Shown here piece after piece: positions 8,542-16,981 of a stretch of 64,000 nucleotides of DNA; the first letter of the stretch is position 1, and the number at the start of each line of letters is the position of its first letter. Both the position numbers and the translations under genes were made by a program. The notes below the pieces were generated by a model that saw only the letters and a program-made list of their open reading frames with translations, had not been told where the DNA came from and searched no databases. The stretch lies in assembly GCF_000379525.1 (NCBI RefSeq), contig NZ_KB902397.1, forward strand, positions 44,346-108,345, read 5' to 3'. This stretch comes from Lamprocystis purpurea DSM 4197. Its GTDB lineage: Bacteria > Pseudomonadota > Gammaproteobacteria > Chromatiales > Chromatiaceae.

Positions 8542-11500
8542 GTGGACGACCTGAAGCGCATTGCCCCGCCGACTGCGCGCGCAACCGCGAACGGGTTAAG
8601 GGTCCTGTCGTTATTTCTGCTCCTCGTCTCGATATCCGCCGGGCAGTCGGCCGAGCTGGTCACTCAGCCACCGCAAGCCGACGCCGTGTCACCCGGCGCC
8701 GCCACCGCCCTGCCGTCCATCTGTGATAAGCCCATCCCGATCGCCGATGAACCCTCTGCACCGCTCGCTCGCCTGCGCTGTGTCCAGGACGCGGGAGGTC
8801 TGACGCGACTGGAGCTGTCCATTCCAGGGCGCGCAGCGCTGCCGCTGACCGGTGCCGCCGCCGACACCCGACCGAACGGCCACGTCAAACCGGAGCCCTG
8901 GTCGCTGTCGCTGCGCCGGCTGGCCGGCCCGCCGCCGCTGTACTGGCTGCGCTACCTGGATCGGGATGAGGGAGAGGACGGTACCGGTGGGGCCGGACAC
9001 TGGCATGACCTGGTGTGGCGCGCGGACGCGGCGGCGCCGGTGCTGGTCGACGCTTGGACCCTGGCGAGCGACCGTTTCAGCCATGTCGACCTGCACGCGG
9101 ACCAGGCCGAATCGCTGCGACTCGACTATCGTCCACCGACTCTGTGGGTGACCCGCCGCCGCGCCGATCGAACCGCCTGGGAGGTACCGGGGCTCGCGCC
9201 CTATCGGTGCGCCGAGGACTGCGCCGCGCATGGCGATCCACAGGACCGCGCGCTCGGCGCGCCGGCCTGCCGCCGGGACTGCGAGCTGGAGCACCGACTC
9301 ACCGTCAATCGGGTGACGTCCCTGCAAAGCCAGGTCCAGCGCACCGAGGTCCCCACGGGCCTGGAGACCCCGGAAAGCACGGCTTGGGCCAAGCTCTATG
9401 AGCCGCTCGCGCGGCCCGGCAACAACCGTCCGGGCGGACGGGCGCTCCTGATCCTGGACGACGGCGCGGCCGGCTGGCTCCTGGTGCCGCTGCAAGTCCC
9501 CGACTTGAGTCCGGCCGGCGGTCTCGACCCCGCCGCACCGGGTCCCATTCCGGCACTGGCTTCCTGCTGGCTTTACAATCACCGCACGCGCCTGGCCGCC
9601 GATGCCGGACACCCCTACCCGCCGGCGTCGGCGGAACAGGTGCGCGCCGACCACGCGGCCCCGGCGGACTGCTGCACCGTCGAGTCCAGCCCGGACGGAC
9701 GGCGCATCCTGGTCTTCGGGACGCCCGCGGTACCCCAGCCCGCAACCGAGCCTGTAACGCCTGTGACGCCTGCCACACCGCCGCGCCAACTGCTCGCCCT
9801 CTACGACGTCACCACGCGGCAGTGCTGGAGCGCCAACCTGGCGGTCGACGGCCAACTGGGCCGCGCGCCCTACGACGGACTCGGCGACCCCGTCTTCAGC
9901 CCCGACGGGCGTCACCTGGGCTATCGGGCCCGGCGCGGGGACGCGCGCTTCGTGGTTGTCGACGACCGCGAGGGGACGGTGTTCCAGCGTGTCGGCGCGC
10001 CGGTCTTCAGCACAGACGGGCGCCACAGCGCCTATTGGGCACGCGACCGGGGCCGCGAGTTCATCGTGTTCGACGGCACCCCGGGCCGAACCTGGACCGG
10101 CGCCGGGGCACCGGTATTCAGTCCGGCCGGCGGGCCGCCCGCCTACCGGGCGCAGGACGCCAAGGGCTGGCGGGCAGTCGTCGCCGACACCCCCGGTTCG
10201 CTGTACGACGACATCGGCTGGTTCAACGCCGATGCTACCGGACGCACCACCACCATCGCCGACTTGGTCTTCAGCGCCAAGGGCGAACTCGCCTACGCGG
10301 CGCGGACCGGCAACGACTGGTTCATGGTCCGCGACCACCGTCACGATCCCGCCTACGACCAGGTAGGGCTGCCGGTTTTCAGCCCCGACGGCACCCGGCT
10401 CGCCTTTCGCGCCCGGCGCAACGAGCGGGACTTCATCGTGCTCGATGGACGACCGGAACCCGAGTACGACCAGGTCGGCACCCCGGTGTTCAGCGCGAAC
10501 GGGCGCCAACTCGCCTACTGGGCCGCCGATGCCGGGGCCGAATTCGTCGTCTGGGGCGGACGCCAGGGACCCAAGGTCGCCACACCGGGAAGCGTCGGAG
10601 CGCCGGTGTTTGCGGATGCCGGCGAGACCCCGGTCTACCTCGTGCGCGCGACACCGCAGACACCCGACGGAATCAACGCTGCACCGACGCGGCTCTGGTC
10701 CGGCGATCGGCCTCTGGCCGACCTGGAGGTCGGCTCAGGGGCGGTCCTCAACCGCGTCACCGGCGCCCCCGCCTGGTGGGACAGTCAGGGTGCCGATACC
10801 GAAGGAGTGCCCCCGGGTTGGCGCATCCTTAGCGAGACGGATGGCGACCCGCCAGGCGACGCGCCGGTCTGGAGCCCGGACGGCAACACGCTCGCCTTCG
10901 CGGCGAACCGGGACGGTCGGGCGCGGATGCAGATCGGCGCGACCGACGATGGTCCCTTTGACGCGGTGGCCGATCCGGTATTCAGCCCGACCGGCGACCG
11001 ACTCGCGTACCGCGCCCGCCTGGGGGCGGTGTGGTTTCCGATCGTGGCGCCGCTGGCGGGCTCAGCGACCACCGCCGGGCCGCCCGCGACCGCACCCCTG
11101 GTCGCCAGGGCGCCCCGGCTCCTTCAGCATGCGGTGGCGATCGGCCAGGTCGTCGTGGACGATGTCTTAAGCGTGGGCATCCTCGGCGGCTCCGCCCGCG
11201 GCCGCTGGTATGGACCCGAGGCCTGGCTCGATGAGACCCGTGTGCCCACGGCCGAGTCGCGCTGCGCACCGCTCGGCCCGGACTGGATCGACCCGACCCT
11301 GCGCTGGCGTCTCTACGGCACCAAGGGTCCGCTCAGTACCTGCACCGGTGGCCAGGTCTCCAACTGTCCGGCCCAGGCCGCCGGCCCGAACTGGCTGAGC
11401 CTGACCCTGCCGGACTGCGACCTGAAGGAGTCCACCGTGGCCGTCGCGGGCGAGTGGAACGCTATGCCGCGGCGCCCGCGAAGGGTCACGGACAGCACCC

Positions 11501-11904
11501 GGTTCGAGCCGATGGTGCGGCGGGTGCTCGAGGGACACGAGACCCCGGTGTTGCCGGTGGGTGACGTCCGGGTGGACGCCATCGACCTCGACGGCGACCG
11601 CCGCGACGAGTACCTGATCCGGTCAACCGGCGGGACCGAATCACCCACCGGTGGCACTCAATACTCGATGCTGCTGCTGGCTCACTCGGACCGCGACCCG
11701 GCGCCCACCGTGCTCTGCGACTGGCAGGGGCCGCCCGATTTCGCCGATGACTGCACGCTGTCGCACTTCCTGGACCTCGATGGTGACGGGACCATCGAGA
11801 TCGTCGTCTACGCCATCGGCTACGAGGGCTGGGAGATGCAGGTGTTCACGCTTCAGGACGGTAAACCCGTCAAGACACCCCTAAACTGGGGGGATGGGAC
11901 ATGA
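8542..11904 (+). CDS. Large exported beta-propeller (PD40/WD40-like) protein
   Basis: From the GTG at 8542 the product is 1120 residues: a short basic N-region, a hydrophobic segment (LRVLSLFLLLVSISAGQSA) forming a likely signal peptide, a Pro/Ala/Cys-rich region, then at about residues 445-840 a series of near-identical 38-40-residue units of the form PVFSPDGrxlAYrAR...FvVxDGr...YDxVG. These look like blades of a TolB/PD40-type beta-propeller. Near the C-terminus are two Asp-rich segments (DLDGDRRDEYL about 1010, DLDGDGTIEIVVY about 1077) resembling calcium-binding FG-GAP/VCBS units. The frame is open from GTG 8419, but that start lies in a repeat. It overlaps the next gene by four bases. 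Function unknown; a cell-surface or periplasmic binding role is inference. Confidence 0.8.
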   Translation: MDDLKRIAPPTARATANGLRVLSLFLLLVSISAGQSAELVTQPPQADAVSPGAATALPSICDKPIPIADEPSAPLARLRCVQDAGGLTRLELSIPGRAALPLTGAAADTRPNGHVKPEPWSLSLRRLAGPPPLYWLRYLDRDEGEDGTGGAGHWHDLVWRADAAAPVLVDAWTLASDRFSHVDLHADQAESLRLDYRPPTLWVTRRRADRTAWEVPGLAPYRCAEDCAAHGDPQDRALGAPACRRDCELEHRLTVNRVTSLQSQVQRTEVPTGLETPESTAWAKLYEPLARPGNNRPGGRALLILDDGAAGWLLVPLQVPDLSPAGGLDPAAPGPIPALASCWLYNHRTRLAADAGHPYPPASAEQVRADHAAPADCCTVESSPDGRRILVFGTPAVPQPATEPVTPVTPATPPRQLLALYDVTTRQCWSANLAVDGQLGRAPYDGLGDPVFSPDGRHLGYRARRGDARFVVVDDREGTVFQRVGAPVFSTDGRHSAYWARDRGREFIVFDGTPGRTWTGAGAPVFSPAGGPPAYRAQDAKGWRAVVADTPGSLYDDIGWFNADATGRTTTIADLVFSAKGELAYAARTGNDWFMVRDHRHDPAYDQVGLPVFSPDGTRLAFRARRNERDFIVLDGRPEPEYDQVGTPVFSANGRQLAYWAADAGAEFVVWGGRQGPKVATPGSVGAPVFADAGETPVYLVRATPQTPDGINAAPTRLWSGDRPLADLEVGSGAVLNRVTGAPAWWDSQGADTEGVPPGWRILSETDGDPPGDAPVWSPDGNTLAFAANRDGRARMQIGATDDGPFDAVADPVFSPTGDRLAYRARLGAVWFPIVAPLAGSATTAGPPATAPLVARAPRLLQHAVAIGQVVVDDVLSVGILGGSARGRWYGPEAWLDETRVPTAESRCAPLGPDWIDPTLRWRLYGTKGPLSTCTGGQVSNCPAQAAGPNWLSLTLPDCDLKESTVAVAGEWNAMPRRPRRVTDSTRFEPMVRRVLEGHETPVLPVGDVRVDAIDLDGDRRDEYLIRSTGGTESPTGGTQYSMLLLAHSDRDPAPTVLCDWQGPPDFADDCTLSHFLDLDGDGTIEIVVYAIGYEGWEMQVFTLQDGKPVKTPLNWGDGT

Positions 11905-13199
11905 CCCATCCGGGGCAATCGCACCAGGGTTCGCCGCGGAGGTCCGCCGACCTGTCGGCACCGCACCCGCCATCCTGGCCCGCCTTGGCGCTCGGCCTGC
12001 TTCTCACCCTGGGGGCCGCCAGCGCGGCCAAGGACACTCCCCCCGACCCCCGGATGGGGGTCTGGGCAGGCGCACTCGGCGACGTTCCGATCACCGTCTG
12101 CATCGAGGCCCAAGGCCACGGCCGCTACTACACCCACCGTGACCGGCTCTCCATCGATCTGTCGCCATCCGGCACCGGCGACGGCTACTACAAACTCGCG
12201 GACGACACCGGTACCGGCGAGCCATGGACATCGGTCACGGATCCTTGGGTGCTGGGCGATCCTGGCGGCGACATCCTGACCGGCGAGAGGCGCGGACCGG
12301 ACAACGCGCCAACGGGGGACATCCACCTGCGGCGTCTGTCCTCACCATCGACACCCCAGACTGGCCGCCGTTGGACCGACCTCGGTTTCTGCGACACGGA
12401 CCTGTTCACCGCCGGACTCTACCAGCCGCCGCGGGAGTCGGTCAGCGAAGCCTTCCGGTTCAACGACCACCGCTATCGGGTGCGCCGCGTGATCAGCGCC
12501 TACGGGACCCATCCGCTGCGCATCAGCCGCCCGGAACTGCTGGACGACGTAGCGACCGCAACGCACCGCAACAGGACCACGCCGCGCCCGTCGCCGTGCT
12601 GCGACGACGCGGCGGCCACCGCGCGCCTGAACGCGGTCCTGCTCGCGGCCCTGCCGACCACCGTCGCGGCGCTGCGCGATGACCTCTGGACGGCACGCCT
12701 GCGCCTGCTCGACGACTGGGGCGAGGGCAGCGCGCTGGAGGAATGGGCCGAGATCCGACTGTGGAATCGCCACTGGCTCAGCATCGTCGAGCACAGCGAG
12801 GTCCGCCGCGGGGGGGAGACCCTGGCGCGGCGCGTGGCGTACCGGACCTGGGCGCTCGCGGGCGGGGCCTTACTTGACCTGCGCGACTGGGTCGAGGACC
12901 CCGAGCAGATGGCAGCGCTGCTGCACAGCATGCGCGTGCGCGCCCTCCATCGCGCCGCCGCGGCGGGCGCGCGCGACGACTGCCTGCGGCGCCTGGAGGC
13001 GAACGACTACTGGCAGACCGGGCTCGCGCCCGACGGGCTGGTGTTCGCGACTGCCTTTACCGAACCCACGGACGACTGCGGAGCCGAGATCGTCATTCCC
13101 TACCTAGACCTGGCCCACCTGGTGTCCGAAGACGCGCGGGAGGCGCTGTGTACCGAGCTTGGGCGGGTCCCCGACACGACCGCGGGAGGTTGCCGATGA
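11901..13199 (+). CDS. Exported protein with RsiV/DUF3298-like C-terminus, paralogue 1
   Basis: A 432-residue protein with a probable signal peptide (hydrophobic PALALGLLLTLGAASA, residues about 30-45). An N-terminal beta-rich domain begins GVWAGALGDVPITVCIE. The C-terminal half reads like the DUF3298/RsiV fold: TWALAGGALLDLRDWVEDP and then PDGLVFATAF...AEIVIPYLDLAHLV, matching the usual pattern of glycine-Leu-Asp block and IPY-x-L block. Its ATG overlaps the propeller gene stop (ATGA), and its own stop overlaps the next gene, so all three are translationally coupled. The following gene is its paralogue. No enzymatic motif is seen. RsiV-like domains can bind lysozyme or other ligands, but transferring that role here would be speculation. 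Confidence 0.8.
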   Translation: MTHPGQSHQGSPRRSADLSAPHPPSWPALALGLLLTLGAASAAKDTPPDPRMGVWAGALGDVPITVCIEAQGHGRYYTHRDRLSIDLSPSGTGDGYYKLADDTGTGEPWTSVTDPWVLGDPGGDILTGERRGPDNAPTGDIHLRRLSSPSTPQTGRRWTDLGFCDTDLFTAGLYQPPRESVSEAFRFNDHRYRVRRVISAYGTHPLRISRPELLDDVATATHRNRTTPRPSPCCDDAAATARLNAVLLAALPTTVAALRDDLWTARLRLLDDWGEGSALEEWAEIRLWNRHWLSIVEHSEVRRGGETLARRVAYRTWALAGGALLDLRDWVEDPEQMAALLHSMRVRALHRAAAAGARDDCLRRLEANDYWQTGLAPDGLVFATAFTEPTDDCGAEIVIPYLDLAHLVSEDAREALCTELGRVPDTTAGGCR

Positions 13200-14464
13200 C
13201 TGGTCCCGGCACCAAGCCGCTGCACGCCGCACTCCTGGCCTTGGTCATGTTGGCCTTAGGGCCGGTGGTGGGTAGCGCACTGCGCGCGGCCGACGGGGGT
13301 GTCCTCACCGGCATTTGGCGCGGCGCCCTGGGGGAGCGCGAGGTTGTCGTCTGTTTCGACGGTCCGGACCGCGACGGCGCCTTCTACGACCTGCGTCACC
13401 CGCGGCGGATCGCGCTGCACCCGCAACCGGATGGAACCTGGCAGGCGGTGGGCGGTGACGCGGAGCCTCATGACCCGGCGGTCGAGGAGGAAGACTGCGA
13501 GGGACCCTGCGAGGGCGTCCCAGAGGACCCGGACACCGGTACCTGGCACCTGGAGGCCCCCGCGCTGACACCCGAGGCTGAGCAGCTCACCGGCCACTGG
13601 ACGGCCGCGGAGACCGGGCAGGCACTGCCGATCCGCCTGACCCGCGGGTACCTGATCGGCGACCCGGGCGCGGAGAACGCCCCCACCGGGCCGCCCTGCG
13701 ACAACCTCGCATTCACCGCGCCCTTTTCCAAGTCGATTCGGGTGTTGACCGGCGAGCCACGGACCTTTGCCGGCCACCGCTACCGCACCCGCACCCTAAC
13801 GATCGGCGACGGCTTGGAGATCTCCGGCATCGAGTTGCTGGAGCCGGGGCCGCACGCCGCGTCGATCAGCCGCAAGCTGCGGGGGCTGCCCGAGAGCGAT
13901 GCCGAATCCGCCCTCGAACTCTTCGATTGCCGGCAACGCCTCTGGGCCGACATGCACGTGCGGGGCGAGATCGAGTTCTGGAGCGAACGCTGGCTCGGCA
14001 CCGCGGAGGCGAGTTCGGTCGATTGCGGTGGTTCCCATCCAAACGAGGGGCGGACGCACCACACCTGGGACCTTGCGACCGGCGAGGATGTGGACTTCTG
14101 GGACTGGATCGCCGACCGGCCGCGGCTGCTGCGCCTGGTCCTGGCGCGGGCACTGAGTTCCCCTGATCTCTTAGCGGAAGCGGCCCGCAAGGACCCGAAT
14201 GGAGACGACGAGGGCTGCGCCGCGACCCTGCAAGAGGACTGGGTCCCCTGGCAATCCCCCTACCTCGGCCTGCACGGCATGGTCTTCGCGACCGAGTTGC
14301 CGCATGCGGTGCAAGCCTGCGATCAGGACGTGGAAATCCCCTATCCCGAGTTGCTCGCCTTTGCGAATGCCGCCGGGCGCAGGGAGATCCTCGATATCCT
14401 CGCGACCCTGCCCATGCTGCCGCCGACGGCACCGATCCGCTCACCGGCAGGGACCCTGCCGTAA
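13196..14464 (+). CDS. Exported protein with RsiV/DUF3298-like C-terminus, paralogue 2
   Basis: A 422-residue protein with a signal peptide (LHAALLALVMLALGPVVGSALRA). ATG 13196 is preceded by GGGAGG seven bases upstream and overlaps the previous stop as ATGA. It is paralogous to the gene before: GIWRGALGEREVVVC against GVWAGALGDVPITVC, GDPGAENAPTG against GPDNAPTG, HRYRTRTL against HRYRVRRV, DFWDWIADRP against DLRDWVEDP, and GMVFATEL...VEIPYPELL against GLVFATAF...IVIPYLDLA. An Asp/Glu/Cys-rich insert (EEEDCEGPCEG, about residue 97-107) is unique to this copy. Tandem duplication followed by divergence is the simplest reading. Function unknown. Confidence 0.8.
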   Translation: MTGPGTKPLHAALLALVMLALGPVVGSALRAADGGVLTGIWRGALGEREVVVCFDGPDRDGAFYDLRHPRRIALHPQPDGTWQAVGGDAEPHDPAVEEEDCEGPCEGVPEDPDTGTWHLEAPALTPEAEQLTGHWTAAETGQALPIRLTRGYLIGDPGAENAPTGPPCDNLAFTAPFSKSIRVLTGEPRTFAGHRYRTRTLTIGDGLEISGIELLEPGPHAASISRKLRGLPESDAESALELFDCRQRLWADMHVRGEIEFWSERWLGTAEASSVDCGGSHPNEGRTHHTWDLATGEDVDFWDWIADRPRLLRLVLARALSSPDLLAEAARKDPNGDDEGCAATLQEDWVPWQSPYLGLHGMVFATELPHAVQACDQDVEIPYPELLAFANAAGRREILDILATLPMLPPTAPIRSPAGTLP

Positions 14465-14754
14465 GCGGTCGCTGACGGGAGTGTCCGCTCCCCGTGAGCG
14501 ATTCGCGTTCGCACCCATCCGCGCCTGCCGCCTCTATCGCAAAACGCGAATCACTCACCCCGCGCCGCCTTTCCCCACTAGCGCGCTTGGCAATCTGCAA
14601 CGCAGTCGCGCGTCCCCACCCATCAGAGAAAGCGATTCGCTCCGGAGAATTAGCTTTACCATTTTGTTTTTTCATTAAAATTACGCTGGCATCGGATTTG
14701 CTTTAAGTCCAACAACAGACTCCAAACCAAACCGACTTGGAAAGCAGGCCCGAC
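14465..14754. promoter_or_regulatory. Intergenic region with long hairpin and AT-rich probable promoter zone
   Basis: Arms GTGAGCGATTCGCGTT (14494-14509) and AACGCGAATCACTCAC (14543-14558) pair at 15 of 16 positions across a loop of about 33 bases, downstream of the exported-protein cassette. At about 14650-14705 the sequence becomes strikingly AT-rich (TTTTGTTTTTTCATTAAAA), unlike its surroundings, and probably holds the promoter of the next cassette. Exact boxes cannot be assigned by eye. Confidence 0.4.
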
Positions 14755-15156
14755 ATGACAACCAACACGCTGACCCGCTTCGCTACCGCCCTCCTGCTGG
14801 TTGCCGCCTGCTCCAGTACATTCGCCGCCGCACAGTTGAAGGATGTCGTCTCACCCGATGCGGATTTCCAGTACAGCACCGAGCAGGATCTGTGGGTGCA
14901 GATCGCGGCTTATGATGTGGAAGGCGCCCCGGCCGACCAGCGCTCGGTTGAAATCCTGGAGGCACTGGACGCCGAGGGTCAGCAGACCCGCGTGCTCGAC
15001 AAGGGGTTGACCGACGCGACCGGCAGCTTCGAGCGTAAGGTCCGGGTGCCTGCCGGCACCAGGCAACTGACAGTGCGCGTCGGCGTCTTTGGGATACCCA
15101 ACTCCGTGACACTGAATCTGGACGACAGCGGCGCCTTCGTGCACACCTTCGAGTAA
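14755..15156 (+). CDS. Small exported protein preceding LruC genes
   Basis: A 133-residue protein with a clear signal peptide (basic N-region, ATALLLVAACSSTFA, cleavage near Ala-Ala-Gln) and a mature domain of about 105 residues that looks all-beta (alternating pattern through TRQLTVRVGVFGIPNSVTLNL). A cysteine sits in the signal region (AACSS), but its position is not a convincing lipobox. The ATG at 14755 is chosen; an upstream TTG at 14737 would lengthen the N-region only. It lies about 95 bases before two LruC-domain genes on the same strand and is likely co-expressed with them. No family was recognised; an Ig-like or carboxypeptidase-regulatory-like fold is a guess. Confidence 0.75.
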   Translation: MTTNTLTRFATALLLVAACSSTFAAAQLKDVVSPDADFQYSTEQDLWVQIAAYDVEGAPADQRSVEILEALDAEGQQTRVLDKGLTDATGSFERKVRVPAGTRQLTVRVGVFGIPNSVTLNLDDSGAFVHTFE

Positions 15157-15250
15157 ATCCGAGGCACTGACTGAGGGACAAGCGAACCCTCACCCGGCGT
15201 TCGCATTCAGGAGCCCGGCATCCCGGCCCGCACCCCATCTGGAGCCTCCC

Positions 15251-16972
15251 ATGATCAAGCGATTCACCAAGCGCCCACGGCGCACCCTACTCGGCTCATC
15301 CATCGCGCTCTGCGGCGCTGCGCTCTCGATGACCGCCCAGGGTGCTGTTCAAGACCAGTACGCGTTCCTGTTCAGCGCGAAACCGGGCAAGAGTCTCGCC
15401 GAGACCTACCGACTCAACCACGACGCGGCCGGCATCCCGCTCGCGCTCGACCAGCATCAGCAGAACGTCGACGCCGCCCTCATGGCTCGCATCGCCGAGG
15501 CGCTGCCCGAGCGGCGGGATCTCCGCAACGAGCCCAGAAACCTGGTCAGCCAGGAAAACTCCGCGGTGGTACACCTGACCAAACCGGCAACCGTGACGGT
15601 GACCTTCCTCCACGAGGGGACAGACCGCCGCAACAGCTTTGGTTATTTCGCTTACCCGGAGGGCAGCCCGCCCAAGGACCAGTCGGAGGTCGAGCACGTC
15701 GTCATCCTGCCCAACGCGTCCTATGCCGACAGCGGCGGGAGCGCCGCGGGTATGCGCACGGGGCACCGCGTTGCGTTGGGCGAGTTCCCGGCCGGGACCC
15801 GCATCGGGTTTTTCATCATCTCCAACGGCTATGACGACAGCGTCGGCGTGAAGACCGAGAATGCCCATTTCTACAGTCTCAGCACCCTGAACCCGGAGTC
15901 GACCGGCAACCTGCGCCCCCACATGGTCCTGTTCAAAGACGGCTGGGATCAGCGTCTGGTGCTGGGGATGGAAGACACCAACCGCGACAAAGGCGGGAAC
16001 AGCGATCATGACTTCAACGATCTGCTGTTCGCCGTGGAGTCCCATCAGGTCGCGGCGATCGACTCCGACGCGGTGGTCGAACTCAACCCGGCCCAGGGCA
16101 ACGACCTGGACCAGGACGGCATCGCGGACAACCTGGACGATTACCCGGAAGACCCCCAACTGTCCACCCGCGTGACCTATCCCAACGATCAGGGCCGTGC
16201 CCAGTTGTCCTTCGAGGACCTGTGGCCGGTGGAAGGTGACTACGACCTGAACGACCTGGTCCTGGCCTACACCCTGGATGAAGGGCGGAATGCGGCCGGC
16301 GCGATCGGCGAGATCGAGGGCCACTTTCGGATCAAGGCGCGCGGCTCGGCCTACGCACACGGGTTCGGAATCAATTTCCCCGGATTGCCGGCGGACGCGC
16401 TCGCATCGGCCAGCGTCTGGGTGGATGACCAACCCGGCGTGCCGCTCGGCAGCGAGCCCGGTCAGACCAGCCTGACCCTGATCCTGGCCGCCGACACCAA
16501 GCAGATCGCCGGCAAGAACGCCGGCACCCGCACCTGCTACACGGCCAAGTTCAATGCCGACCGCAACTGCACCGAGGACCAGGGGCCGACCATCCACTTC
16601 AAGGCGCGCTTCAGTGCGCCCGTGACCCGCGCCGCGCTCGGATCGGCGCCTTACAACCCGTTCATCTATATCGTCGGCGACCGCCTGCGTGAGACTCATC
16701 TGCCGAATCATCCGCCGACCGCGAAGAACAAGCACTGGCTGTTCGGCTGGAGCAACGAGGGCAGCAGCCCCGCCATCGGCCGTTACTACAAGACCAAGGA
16801 CCGTGGCTTGCCCTGGGCGGTCAATCTGCCCGATGAATGGCGGCAACCTTATGAGAAGCAGCAGGTGCACACCTGTTATCCTAGCTTTGTGGACTGGGTC
16901 AACAGCGGCGGTACCCAGGCACACGACTGGTACAAAACCCCGGTGGCGGGCTGTGTCTTCCCGGCTAAGTGA
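15251..16972 (+). CDS. LruC domain-containing exported protein, copy 1
   Basis: A 573-residue secreted or surface protein. Signal peptide residues 1-32 (ending AQGA). Middle region about 110-270 fits DUF4114: FGYFAYPEG, then the acidic SDHDFNDLLFAVES near residue 250. A short Asp-rich calcium-type loop DLDQDGIADNLDDYPEDP (about 285-302) links to the LruC/DUF4842 domain, recognised by SFEDLWPVEGDYDLNDLVLAYTLDE (split here: FEDLWP, GDYDLNDLVLAY). Four C-terminal cysteines (TCYTAKF, RNC, HTCYPS, GCVFPAK) may form disulfides. No lipobox, sorting tag or membrane anchor is visible at the C-terminus. The family is widespread but functionally uncharacterised. The next gene is a close tandem paralogue of the same length. 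Confidence 0.9.
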   Translation: MIKRFTKRPRRTLLGSSIALCGAALSMTAQGAVQDQYAFLFSAKPGKSLAETYRLNHDAAGIPLALDQHQQNVDAALMARIAEALPERRDLRNEPRNLVSQENSAVVHLTKPATVTVTFLHEGTDRRNSFGYFAYPEGSPPKDQSEVEHVVILPNASYADSGGSAAGMRTGHRVALGEFPAGTRIGFFIISNGYDDSVGVKTENAHFYSLSTLNPESTGNLRPHMVLFKDGWDQRLVLGMEDTNRDKGGNSDHDFNDLLFAVESHQVAAIDSDAVVELNPAQGNDLDQDGIADNLDDYPEDPQLSTRVTYPNDQGRAQLSFEDLWPVEGDYDLNDLVLAYTLDEGRNAAGAIGEIEGHFRIKARGSAYAHGFGINFPGLPADALASASVWVDDQPGVPLGSEPGQTSLTLILAADTKQIAGKNAGTRTCYTAKFNADRNCTEDQGPTIHFKARFSAPVTRAALGSAPYNPFIYIVGDRLRETHLPNHPPTAKNKHWLFGWSNEGSSPAIGRYYKTKDRGLPWAVNLPDEWRQPYEKQQVHTCYPSFVDWVNSGGTQAHDWYKTPVAGCVFPAK

Positions 16973-16981
16973 CCAAACTTC

